A DNA stretch of 64,000 bases from Acinetobacter larvae. GTDB lineage: Bacteria; Pseudomonadota; Gammaproteobacteria; Pseudomonadales; Moraxellaceae. The translations under genes and the position numbers were made by a program. Within the stretch, counting starts at the first letter, position 1; every line of letters starts with the position of its first letter. Below are positions 30,652 through 39,633 of the stretch, piece by piece. The notes beneath the pieces were generated by a model that was not told where the DNA came from, made no database searches, and worked only from the letters and a program-made list of their open reading frames with translations. The stretch lies in NCBI RefSeq assembly GCF_001704115.1, contig NZ_CP016895.1:1054001-1118000 (forward strand), written 5' to 3'.

Positions 30652-31553
30652 AACGGCAACCCAATGCTGAATCGGCCAAAGCACATGCCTATGCTTTACG
30701 CGATCTACAAGATGTGATCGCCCCCATAGAAGATCATCTTTTGGCGCAATTACCCAGTAAAGATGAGATTATTCAACGTGCGAAAAAACGTCGTTTGCAT
30801 CAGCACATGCGGCATTTAATGGTTGCTGCTATTTTTCTATCGGGTATTTTGCTTTATGCCATTAACCCGGTCTATCAGACTGAACATTTGCAAACCGCGC
30901 TTGGGCAGACTCAAGGTGTTGAATTGAAAGATGGTAGTCGCATTCATCTCAACAGCGCAACACGTATGCAGGTGCAATATCGTTTGCGTTCGAAAAATAT
31001 TGAACTCTATCAAGGGGAAGCAAGTTTTGAGGTGGAGCACTATGCGCACACTTGGCTTAGACCCTTCGAGCGCGCTTTTATGGTACGTTCTGGTTCTTTG
31101 TTGGTAGAAGATATTGGTACCGTGTTTAATGTTCGGCATTTTGATGCTCAACACAGCCAAGTCACGGTGCTGCAAGGTAAAGTACGTGTTTCTATCGTCG
31201 ATCAACCGCAACAGGCTGCGTTGGAGCTAGAGCAACAACAGGCTGTTGAACAAGTAGGGCAACGCTTAAGTTTATATCAAGTCAAAGATTTAGATCAGGT
31301 GACGGCATGGCAGCAGGGTTATTTACAATTTAAAGCATTGCCATTAGCACAAGTGATTGCTTCATTTCAGCGTTATCAGAAAGTTGATGTGCAGTTGCAT
31401 GATGCACTGAGTCGTGAGTTTAAAATTTCCGGACGTTTTCAATTCGACCAAGCTGAACAATTTATGCAGATATTGCCACAGATTAGCCCATTGCAGGTGC
31501 GTCAAGATCCTCAATCTGGGCAGTGGCAAATCGCTGCGATAACTTATGATTAG
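30648..31553 (+). CDS. FecR-type sigma regulator (pair 2)
   Basis: The 301-residue protein lacks a clear DUF4880 N-terminus, unlike pair 1. It has a basic cytoplasmic region ending AKKRRLHQHMRH, then one membrane segment at about 52-70. The periplasmic FecR domain follows (VELKDGSRIHLNSATRMQVQ, IELYQGEASFEVEHY, DIGTVFNVRHF, VTVLQGKVRV). A C-terminal STN-like part closes the protein (VIASFQRYQKVDVQLHD). Its start overlaps the sigma stop codon. It would sense ligand-loaded receptor 31756-34890 through STN contact. Confidence 0.88.
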   Translation: MKRQPNAESAKAHAYALRDLQDVIAPIEDHLLAQLPSKDEIIQRAKKRRLHQHMRHLMVAAIFLSGILLYAINPVYQTEHLQTALGQTQGVELKDGSRIHLNSATRMQVQYRLRSKNIELYQGEASFEVEHYAHTWLRPFERAFMVRSGSLLVEDIGTVFNVRHFDAQHSQVTVLQGKVRVSIVDQPQQAALELEQQQAVEQVGQRLSLYQVKDLDQVTAWQQGYLQFKALPLAQVIASFQRYQKVDVQLHDALSREFKISGRFQFDQAEQFMQILPQISPLQVRQDPQSGQWQIAAITYD

Positions 31554-31755
31554 AGGGCTAATGATTAGAGAGCTAAAAGTTGATTGGCGCTATATTTTAC
31601 GGTAAATGGCGTAAATCGCTTATTGAAGGTTATTTTTAAGTATTCTTAAAAAGAAGTATTTTTTAAAATAATTCTTGTTTGAAGGTATACAGTGCGGCAC
31701 TGCAAAACGGTAATACAAATGAAGCAGTTGAAAAATCATTTGTAGAGGGGCAGAT

Positions 31756-34700
31756 ATGCGCTTGGAATCCGATAGAAACGCTCAGAGCGCTCAGCGGCAA
31801 TGGAAACTCAAAGTCATGAGTTTATTGGTCAGTAGTCTTTTATATACTACGGCGCTCCATGCTGATGATCGTGTATTGAATATTCATTTAGCCGCACAGC
31901 CTTTGGCGCAGGCTGTAGAGCAATTGGCAAAACAAGCCAATATTCAAATTGTCTACGCCAGTTCGGCACTTGATCAGCATCATATTTCAGCTTTATCTGG
32001 GCAATATACCATTGAGCAAGCTTTACAGCGCTTAGTACAAGGTCGTAATCTGAGTCTGCAAAAAAATGGCGCGGTATGGACGATAATTGAAAAACCCGCA
32101 GCCATTCAGTCACATAAAACAGCTTTAAGCACAGCGATTCAGTCAGAAGATAAGATGCACACTGTATTAAGTGCAGAAGCAAGCCCAGAAGCACCTTCAG
32201 AAATCTTAACACTGAGTCCTATTACGCTTTATGGTGTGGTTGATCGAGATACTCAAGGCTATAACGCTGTATATAGCGACGATATTTCCAGTGTTTATGC
32301 GGGTAAAGAACAAATCGAGCGTTATAAAGGTGCACAACCAGCCGATCTTTTTAAAGGCATGGTGGGTGTTTATAGTGGGGATGCGCGTAATAGTGGCGCT
32401 CTAGATCCAAGTATTCGAGGTATACAAGGACCGGGGCGTGTTCCTGTTTTAATCGATGGTACCGAACAGGCTTTAACCGTATGGCGTGGTTATAATGGTG
32501 CCAATAACCGCAGTTATATTGATCCCAACTTGATTGGTGGTTTGCAGGTTATTAAAGGTCCTTCATTGACCCGTAATGTCAATTCGGGGGTGGGCGGTGC
32601 CGTGGTGATTAGTACCTTGTCGGTCAATGATGTTTTAAAAGCAGGTAAAAACTTTGGTGGTGAAATTAAAGTTGAAACCAGCAGTAATGCCGTTAAACCG
32701 CGCGAACCGCAATTATTAACTGGACAAAGTATTTACGATAATCCCAATTATCCACCAGCTTATCAGTTCGGTAATAATATCCTGTTTGAACCGTTCTATG
32801 ACCCAAGTTTATTTAAACCGGTTCGAAGCAGCCGTGAAAATAGTCTCTATTCGGGTGATGATGTGGCTGGGCGTATTGCTTTGGCTGGACGGACTGAGCA
32901 ATTTGAATTATTGGCAGCTTATGCTTATCGCAATAAGGGCAATCATTTTTCGGGTAAACGTGGCAGTGCTTATTATGATAAACCGGTGCAGGGGCGATTT
33001 GATTATACGCCGTATTTAGCAAAGGTTTATCCAGCAGGCACCGAAGTACCCAATACATCTTTGGAAACTGAATCTTATTTAATCAAGGCCGTTTGGAAGC
33101 CCACAGATGAACAGCGTTTAGAATTGGGTTATCGAGATACCGCCATCACCAATGGTGAGATTTTACCCTCACGCATCGCCTGGGATAGCTTGGTACAAGA
33201 TAAAACTGGTGTGCCGCAATGGCCGCTGAGTCATACCGATGCCAAAGCCTATAATCTCGAATATAAATATCAGCCACAGGGGAGTCGACTGATCGATTTT
33301 TATTCTAACCTTTGGCGTACCGATACCCAAAGCGCAACCTATAGTGCGGGTGGTTTTCCCAATGATGCCAATAAAGAGCTTGGTATATTTGTGAACAGTG
33401 CGGTTGCGCATGCCGATAATACGCGGCAAGGTGTAACCATAAGCAATAAGTTTAATTTGTTCTCTCATTTAGATCTGACCCTTGGCGGGAGTTTTCAAAA
33501 AGAAAAATTAAGTTCAGAAGATATGTATCGTGACCCCTATACAACGGGAAGCAATGCAGGTTTTAAAATGCTCCCCAGAGCTGGAGAACGAGAAGAACGC
33601 GAATTTAATGTTAATGTTCATTATCAACCGAGCAACTGGCTAACGTTAAATGCAGGGGTGCGATACCAAAATTATTGGGCATTTGATCGGTTTTTAGCAG
33701 ATCAAGTCAATGCCGGTGATGCTAGCTTTGCTAAGGTTTGGAAAGAGACCTCAAAAGCAATGGAGTATTACACCAAAAGGGAGGATATGACACCTGAGCG
33801 GGAACAAGAATTATGGGAATTGGTCAATAGCTATGGCTATACACCAGCGCAAACCCAAGAACAATTTATCCGTGTCGTATATAAGCAAAAAAATAAGGTT
33901 AATTATAAAACGGATGAGCGTGGTAAATATACTGTTGCCAATAACCCATTTTTAAATGGCACGGTAACGGCTACCGATTATCAACGTGTGGCATTTTCGG
34001 GGACAGAATATGATGTAATTGATCTCACTGAAACAGGGGTACAGAAAAAGAAAGATCATGGATGGACACCAACGCTGTCAGCAACGGTCAATTTTAGTTC
34101 TAATAGCCGAATATATCTACGCTATAGTGAAGCCTATCGTATGCCCAGTATGTTTGAAAGCACCATTGGGTTTTCTGGCAGTCAAAGTGGCTATAAACTT
34201 GAACCCGAACATGCGCATAATTATGAAGTGGCTTATATTCACGATTTTTCTGACTTATTTAAAAGTAGTAGTTTTGCCGATATCAAACTGTCCTATTATC
34301 ACAACAAAACTGAAAACGCGATTGAGCGTAGCCCGACACTGGTCTTTAGTAATGTTGACAGCCATACCATTGAAGGTTTGGAGCTACAAAGTCGTTTTGA
34401 TAATGGGCGCTTTTTTACCGATTTCAGTGCCAATTATAATTTACAGAACAAAGTCTGTGATGAGCATTCAGCCATGCTTTTGGGGATGAGCCATAATTTT
34501 GAAATAAGTCGTTGTGTCGATGATGGTTTTGTGGGGGGGTATTTATTGTCGATGGCAACGCCAAAGTATTCGGCTCATTGGACGGTTGGTGGGCGCTGGT
34601 TTGATCAGCAGTTAGAGTTAGGTGCACGCGCGAGTTATATGCATAAATATGAAAATCCAGAAACCAAGAACTACAATGGTACCGAAATCAGTTATTACTC

Positions 34701-34890
34701 CAATACACCTTTGGCTTGGAATTCGATGATTATACTCGATGCCTATGTAAATTATCGTCTACAAGAGGATACGGTGTTTGAATTGGTCGGTACCAATTTA
34801 ACGGATGAATTTTATATCGATCCATTAACACGTTCTTCAATGGCAGCACCCGGGCGCACCTTAAAGTTGAGTATTAGCCATAAATTCTAA
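31756..34890 (+). CDS. Heme/hemoprotein-type TonB receptor with STN domain
   Basis: GAGGGG precedes the ATG. The 1044-residue protein has a signal peptide (ending LHA), an STN domain at about 37-115 (HLAAQPLAQAVEQLAKQAN), TonB-box-like LSPITLYG and a plug (DLFKGMVGVYSGDARNSGA, GPGRVPVLIDGTEQ). The large barrel contains a FRAP-like YRMPSMFES followed by LEPEHAHNYEVAY. These are features of the hemoglobin/heme receptor group (HpuB/HasR-like). It is much longer than most receptors because of a large insertion at about 655-755, shared in position with the receptor at 39634. It is the probable partner of FecI/FecR pair 2 upstream. Confidence 0.88.
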   Translation: MRLESDRNAQSAQRQWKLKVMSLLVSSLLYTTALHADDRVLNIHLAAQPLAQAVEQLAKQANIQIVYASSALDQHHISALSGQYTIEQALQRLVQGRNLSLQKNGAVWTIIEKPAAIQSHKTALSTAIQSEDKMHTVLSAEASPEAPSEILTLSPITLYGVVDRDTQGYNAVYSDDISSVYAGKEQIERYKGAQPADLFKGMVGVYSGDARNSGALDPSIRGIQGPGRVPVLIDGTEQALTVWRGYNGANNRSYIDPNLIGGLQVIKGPSLTRNVNSGVGGAVVISTLSVNDVLKAGKNFGGEIKVETSSNAVKPREPQLLTGQSIYDNPNYPPAYQFGNNILFEPFYDPSLFKPVRSSRENSLYSGDDVAGRIALAGRTEQFELLAAYAYRNKGNHFSGKRGSAYYDKPVQGRFDYTPYLAKVYPAGTEVPNTSLETESYLIKAVWKPTDEQRLELGYRDTAITNGEILPSRIAWDSLVQDKTGVPQWPLSHTDAKAYNLEYKYQPQGSRLIDFYSNLWRTDTQSATYSAGGFPNDANKELGIFVNSAVAHADNTRQGVTISNKFNLFSHLDLTLGGSFQKEKLSSEDMYRDPYTTGSNAGFKMLPRAGEREEREFNVNVHYQPSNWLTLNAGVRYQNYWAFDRFLADQVNAGDASFAKVWKETSKAMEYYTKREDMTPEREQELWELVNSYGYTPAQTQEQFIRVVYKQKNKVNYKTDERGKYTVANNPFLNGTVTATDYQRVAFSGTEYDVIDLTETGVQKKKDHGWTPTLSATVNFSSNSRIYLRYSEAYRMPSMFESTIGFSGSQSGYKLEPEHAHNYEVAYIHDFSDLFKSSSFADIKLSYYHNKTENAIERSPTLVFSNVDSHTIEGLELQSRFDNGRFFTDFSANYNLQNKVCDEHSAMLLGMSHNFEISRCVDDGFVGGYLLSMATPKYSAHWTVGGRWFDQQLELGARASYMHKYENPETKNYNGTEISYYSNTPLAWNSMIILDAYVNYRLQEDTVFELVGTNLTDEFYIDPLTRSSMAAPGRTLKLSISHKF

Positions 34891-35098
34891 ATAAAGATTT
34901 AGCCATTCCTCGCTAACAGCTCTAAAGAGTCTAAAGGGTCTAAGGTGATCTAACTCGCCGAACCACGTTTAAATGAGGTCATGATTTTAAGCGTGGTGAG
35001 CATCCTTTTAAAGAATGGGGGAAGCGTTACGATGATTAACATGAACCTATTAACCTGACATTGTTGTTGGATTACTTGAACAGATAATCATTTTTAAA

Positions 35099-35116
35099 AG
35101 ATAATAATTCTTATCT
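35099..35116 (+). promoter_or_regulatory. Fur box upstream of the third fecI-type gene
   Basis: AGATAATAATTCTTATCT is a near-perfect palindrome of Fur type. A further GATAATCATT element lies just upstream at 35083, suggesting a double site. The sigma gene starts 56 bases downstream. Confidence 0.7.
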
Positions 35117-35171
35117 GCCTTGATTTTTGTTAAGATAGTCTTCATTCATTAATCTCTCCCTTATTGAAGTC

Positions 35172-35657
35172 ATGTCTGATTCTTTCAATCATTTATATCG
35201 TGATCATCACACGTGGTTGTATCAATGGTTAAGGCGCCGACTTAACCATGCCGAAGATGCAGCGGATTTGGCACATGATACTTTTTTACGTGTGTTGAAA
35301 AAGCAAGACCGTTTGCATTTTGAACAACCACGCGCCTTACTCACCACAGTTGCCAAAGGTATTTTAATCAACTGGTATCAACGTAAAGCGATTGAAAAAG
35401 CTTATTTAGATGAGTTAGCACAGCATCCCCAATATTATGAAATTACCCCAGAGCAAACTGCGGCTGCGGTAGAAGCGTTATATCTTATTTATCAGCTACT
35501 TGGTCAGCTTTCAGCGCGACAACGTCAAACCTTTATTTGGTCACAACTTGAAGGCTTAACACAGCAACAAATTGCTGATCGTTTAGGGGTTTCGACCCGT
35601 ACAGTCATGCGTGATGTGGTCAGTGTTTTGGCTAAATGTTTGAGTGTAATGGAATAA
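35172..35657 (+). CDS. FecI-type ECF sigma factor (pair 3)
   Basis: The 161-residue protein has compact ECF architecture. Region 2 spans about 8-70 (HTWLYQWLRRRLNHAEDAAD, LAHDTFLRVLKKQDR, ALLTTVAKGILINWYQRKA). Region 4 spans about 108-155 (LSARQRQTFIWSQLEGLTQQ, ADRLGVSTRTVMRDVVSVL). It is followed ten bases later by its FecR partner. A double Fur-type site precedes it. It could control the convergent siderophore receptor at 36733-39249, which has the shared ATGTCC-N19-GTC motif, and/or the heme-type receptor at 39634. Confidence 0.9.
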   Translation: MSDSFNHLYRDHHTWLYQWLRRRLNHAEDAADLAHDTFLRVLKKQDRLHFEQPRALLTTVAKGILINWYQRKAIEKAYLDELAQHPQYYEITPEQTAAAVEALYLIYQLLGQLSARQRQTFIWSQLEGLTQQQIADRLGVSTRTVMRDVVSVLAKCLSVME

Positions 35658-35667
35658 ATATCTTGTT

Positions 35668-36627
35668 ATGGCGAAACAACAAGAGCGCTTACTGACGGAA
35701 GCCGCTGAATGGATGGTAAAGATCCAAAATGGTCCCTTAAGCCCTGAAGAACAGCAAAGGCTCCAGCACTGGTGTCAGCAAAGTAAGGAACATCAACGGA
35801 CTTGGCATAAAGCACAAACCTTAATGCAAAGTCTCAATGGTCTACCTGAAAATTACGCACCGATTTTAGAGCAGAGCCAGCAGTTTAATCCGTATCGTTG
35901 GACTGGAAAGTTGCTGCTGCTGTTATCTGTGGGAGCGGTCAGTATTTTTGCTTGGACTTCAAGTTGGCGTTATCAAATCACGGCTGAATATAGCACAGCC
36001 GTCGGTGAGCAAAAGAAAATTGAGCTGGCGGATGGCACAGAAGTGACTTTAAATACCAATACTGCCTTGGACAGTCACTATTCAGCAACCACACGGCAAT
36101 TGCAGCTGCATTATGGTGAAATCATGGTGCGGACCGCAGCGGAAAAACATAGAGCTTATCGTCCATTTATCGTAAATCAGTCCTATGCAGATATACAGGC
36201 ATTGGGTACGGTGTTTAGTGTCAAAATGCTAAAACAACATGCTGAGCAAACTTGTGTGGCCGTAGTGGAAAGTGCTGTGCGTATTCGTTTAAAACAAAGT
36301 GCCGCGGAGCAGACGATTCATCGTGGTGAACAAGTGTGTTTTGATGCCCAACATTTTTATCCGCAGCAAACCATAGAAACCAATTTATATGCCTGGGAAA
36401 ACGGGATGTATATGGCGGATAATATTACCCTACAAGATTTGATCGACGAAATGAATCGCTATCAATCCCATTATTTTTATGTCGATTCGAATATCCGGAA
36501 TATCCGTGTTTCGGGATCTTATCCAGTACGTGATCCAGCGGCATTGGCAATTGCATTACAACTGAGTTATCCCGTGCAGTTCCAATATTATTTAAATGGT
36601 TATATGACCCGTATTGTGCAACATTAA
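35668..36627 (+). CDS. FecR-type sigma regulator (pair 3)
   Basis: The 319-residue protein has the DUF4880-like N-terminus (AAEWMVKIQNGPLSPEEQQR, about 10-30), a membrane segment at about 83-100 and the FecR domain (KIELADGTEVTLNTNTALDS, LQLHYGEIMVRTAAE, ALGTVFSVKM, AVVESAVRIRL). The C-terminal STN-contact region follows (NITLQDLIDEMNRYQSHYFY). It faces the STN-bearing receptor at 36733-39249, read convergently, which is a plausible signalling partner by proximity. Confidence 0.9.
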   Translation: MAKQQERLLTEAAEWMVKIQNGPLSPEEQQRLQHWCQQSKEHQRTWHKAQTLMQSLNGLPENYAPILEQSQQFNPYRWTGKLLLLLSVGAVSIFAWTSSWRYQITAEYSTAVGEQKKIELADGTEVTLNTNTALDSHYSATTRQLQLHYGEIMVRTAAEKHRAYRPFIVNQSYADIQALGTVFSVKMLKQHAEQTCVAVVESAVRIRLKQSAAEQTIHRGEQVCFDAQHFYPQQTIETNLYAWENGMYMADNITLQDLIDEMNRYQSHYFYVDSNIRNIRVSGSYPVRDPAALAIALQLSYPVQFQYYLNGYMTRIVQH

Positions 36628-36732
36628 TCACCAGCGTTGATATCCTCCTCCCCACTACAGCAACATCAAAACAGCTGAGTGGGTCGGATTGTGTTGATGG
36701 TGTCTGATTAAATTGGTGACTTGTTCTTTGAT

Positions 36733-39249
36733 TTAAAAATCAAAACTGGTCGAGAGCATGACGGTACGTGGCGCACCTAAGCCAGAACCTGGAGAACTTG
36801 CCCAATAGGCTTTATTGGCGACATTTTTAATATCCGCACGGACTGTGGTTGGAATCTGCCCAATATGGGTCTGATATCGTGCGCCAATATCGTAAATGGT
36901 GCGACCAGGTACAGATAATACGTTATCATTACTGATATATTGTTTAGACAAAGCCACCGCATTGGCATTAATACTTAGGCCATCTACCCAAGGAAGGTCA
37001 TATTCAGCCCCTAGTTTTGCCTGCCATTTTGGGGTTGCAGAAGCATAGTTACCTTGGTTTACGCCACCTTGGGTTTTGGTTAGCTTCGCTTCAGTATAGG
37101 CAATACCACCCATGAGTTTTAAGTCTGGCAAGGCTTTACCAAAAAAGCCCCATTCCACCCCTCGGTTACGTTGTTCGCCATCTGCATTGTAAATATTGGT
37201 GATTGGATCGGTAATGGCACTAGGTTTTTCAATTTGATAAAGACTTAAGGTATTGGCAAAGTCGCCCCATTCTAATTTTGTTCCTACTTCATACTGCTTG
37301 GTTTGGAACGGCGGGAATACTTCGCCGGCATTATCTGCGGTCGCTGGTGCGGTTGAACCGACACTGAGCCCTTCAATATAGTTGGCATATACCGAAAGAT
37401 GTTCTGAGGTTTTAAAGAGCAGTGCAACGGCTGGTGTCAGTTTGCTTTGATTATAATGACCACTGGCGGTTTTTGCGCCATTGCTATCGAAAGCATCTTG
37501 TTTGACCCGTTGTTGACGTAAACCAACAATCAAATTTAGCCGATCATTGAGCATGCTCATGCTGTCGGTTAAGCCAACGCTGGTATTGCGGACTTCGGCT
37601 GTTTTAGGCAAGCTGGCGCTACTAAAGCTTTTATCTAGACTGAAACCATCCCAATTCGGGGCATACATATTGGTGGTCCATTCTTGCTCAGCTGTTAGGA
37701 AATTACGTCTAAAACCAAACTTTTGCTCATGCTGATACCACGTCGCATTGACGATCAAATCATGCTGAATGGCAAAGGTATTGAAGTTAAATTGAATACC
37801 AACATCACTGGAGTCTTTGTCGAGTTTTAGCCGTTGATGTGAATAGTTCGTGGTAAAGTCACCGGCATCATTGATGATTTCTTGTTTCGATCCCGCCAAA
37901 GAGTCAAAGTCTGTTTGACTATGACCATAAGTGGCATAGGCACTGATGTTGTCATGCAACTGATAATCACCCCGTAAAATAATCACATCATCGGTGGTAT
38001 CGGTGAAGGTATCTTTGGGTGCAAAAACCGTTTTCGCTTTGGGTGCTTTGGGAATATAGTTTAATTTGCCAATAGAAATGCCTCGGTTCAGACCATCGAC
38101 ACGGTCTTCAGAATGGTAGAGATCGGCAGAGAGACTGCCTCTATCAAATTTCCAATCCAGACCTAAACTGGCAAATTTGGTCGATGCAGACTGGTTTTTG
38201 ACCGCGGTATCGCCATCACGATAGACCCCATTAAAGCGGATGCCAAATTGTTTTTCATCACCAAAACGGGTGGCCAAATCGGTATGTACACCAAATTTTG
38301 CATCTGAATCATAGCTTGCCGTGAGGCGCTTGATAGGGGCTTCGGTCGCACGTTTAGTCACCATATTAATCGCCCCGCCGACAGAACCATTCGGTGGCAT
38401 ACCATTGAGCAAAGCCGAAGGACCTTTCAGTACTTCTACACGTTCGGCGAATTCAGGGCTGGCACGCCAGTATGGGCTTACGCCGTATAAGCCGTTGATA
38501 CTGACATCTTGGGTCGAAACCCCAAAACCACGAATACTATAACTTTCACTGATTCCACCGGCAGACCCTGAGCTATAAACGCCGGCATCTGTTTTGGCAA
38601 TAATGCCGGTAATGTCTTTGGATTGGCTATTTTGAATATAATCGCTGGTATAGCTCATGATATTAAAAGGCGTTTCCATAAAATCTTTTTCACCCAATAC
38701 TCCGACACGTGCACCGCGCGCAGCTTGACCACCAGCAAATGCAGGCGGTAAATCTTGTCGTTCATGTTGGGCGGTCAAGACAATGGTGGGGAGTGCGCTT
38801 GCATCACTGGCTTGTACGCTTGCAGTGGGCTGTTGGATGTTCTGGGCATTTTGTTGTGCGTTTAGGGTAATGGTTTGTAGCTGTAAAACATTTTGTTGTG
38901 GTGCAATCGCTGTCAGTACATAACCATTGGCAGTTTTAGTAACTTGCAACGGAGTGCCTTTTAATAACGTTGCAAAACCCTCTGCAATACTATAATTGCC
39001 TTGTAAACCTTGGCTTGTTAAACCTGCAACTAAATCGGCATTAATGGCCAGTTTAACACCTGCTTGTAAGGCAAATTGATTGAGCACATGTCCAAGGCTA
39101 CCTTTTGAAATTTGGTAATGTGCCGTAGGGGAATGCTGTTCAGCATGTGCCATGGCACTCAATCCAAGCGCAACACCACAAAGTGCAAAGTGGATAGACA
39201 TGACCAATGGTTTAAGGAGAGGTCTTTGTTGTTGACCGTTGATGTTCAT
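36733..39249 (-). CDS. TonB-dependent siderophore receptor with STN domain
   Basis: The 838-residue protein has a signal peptide ending AMAHA, then an STN domain at about 43-115 (YQISKGSLGHVLNQFALQAG) and TonB box LPTIVLTAQ. The plug has the siderophore-receptor wording METPFNIMSYTSDYIQNSQS, YSIRGFGVSTQDVSINGLYG and VEVLKGPSALLNGMPPNGSV. The barrel ends STSFDF. It resembles ferrichrome/hydroxamate-type receptors, but the ligand is not determinable. It is divergent from the heme-type receptor at 39634 and convergent with FecR pair 3. Its upstream region has a GATAATCATTACTC Fur-like half site and a candidate ECF promoter. Confidence 0.9.
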   Translation of the reverse strand: MNINGQQQRPLLKPLVMSIHFALCGVALGLSAMAHAEQHSPTAHYQISKGSLGHVLNQFALQAGVKLAINADLVAGLTSQGLQGNYSIAEGFATLLKGTPLQVTKTANGYVLTAIAPQQNVLQLQTITLNAQQNAQNIQQPTASVQASDASALPTIVLTAQHERQDLPPAFAGGQAARGARVGVLGEKDFMETPFNIMSYTSDYIQNSQSKDITGIIAKTDAGVYSSGSAGGISESYSIRGFGVSTQDVSINGLYGVSPYWRASPEFAERVEVLKGPSALLNGMPPNGSVGGAINMVTKRATEAPIKRLTASYDSDAKFGVHTDLATRFGDEKQFGIRFNGVYRDGDTAVKNQSASTKFASLGLDWKFDRGSLSADLYHSEDRVDGLNRGISIGKLNYIPKAPKAKTVFAPKDTFTDTTDDVIILRGDYQLHDNISAYATYGHSQTDFDSLAGSKQEIINDAGDFTTNYSHQRLKLDKDSSDVGIQFNFNTFAIQHDLIVNATWYQHEQKFGFRRNFLTAEQEWTTNMYAPNWDGFSLDKSFSSASLPKTAEVRNTSVGLTDSMSMLNDRLNLIVGLRQQRVKQDAFDSNGAKTASGHYNQSKLTPAVALLFKTSEHLSVYANYIEGLSVGSTAPATADNAGEVFPPFQTKQYEVGTKLEWGDFANTLSLYQIEKPSAITDPITNIYNADGEQRNRGVEWGFFGKALPDLKLMGGIAYTEAKLTKTQGGVNQGNYASATPKWQAKLGAEYDLPWVDGLSINANAVALSKQYISNDNVLSVPGRTIYDIGARYQTHIGQIPTTVRADIKNVANKAYWASSPGSGLGAPRTVMLSTSFDF

Positions 39250-39291
39250 AACTGCTCCACAGAGAGTGAAAAGATAATCATTACTCGCTAT

Positions 39292-39320
39292 AGACGGATA
39301 AGCTCGGCGGCACTGGACAT
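39292..39320 (-). promoter_or_regulatory. Candidate ECF promoter of the siderophore receptor
   Basis: On the minus strand ATGTCC, 19 bases and GTCT lie about 45-70 bases before the receptor start. The arrangement matches the one ahead of the two tandem receptors at 18246 and 21255. Confidence 0.4.
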
Positions 39321-39602
39321 CAAAAAGGACTTTTTTTACAAAAAAATTATTACTGTTAAGTTTATGATTTATTTGTTTTTAGTTGGGTTGAATCAAAGAC
39401 TGACAATATGATGTAGAGCGAATGCAGCTGCAAAAACAACAAGATTTAAGTTTTTATGCTTAAGTAGAATAGGGCTAAATTAATTAGTCAGAGCATCAAC
39501 CGATATCACTTGATTAAGAATAATTTAAAATTATTTTGCGTAAAAAGTTTAGCTCATCCGACAATAGAGTAAAACAAGGCTTTATTTTGTCTTGCTGTTG
39601 TA

Positions 39603-39621
39603 AATGATTATTATTCAATAT
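39603..39621 (+). promoter_or_regulatory. Fur-like box upstream of the heme-type receptor
   Basis: AATGATTATTATTCAATAT lies 13 bases before the chosen start ATG 39634. It overlaps an earlier in-frame ATG at 39604, which argues against that ATG as the start. The rest of the 384-base region between the divergent receptors holds promoters only. Confidence 0.55.
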
Positions 39622-39633
39622 ATCGGGTTGGGT

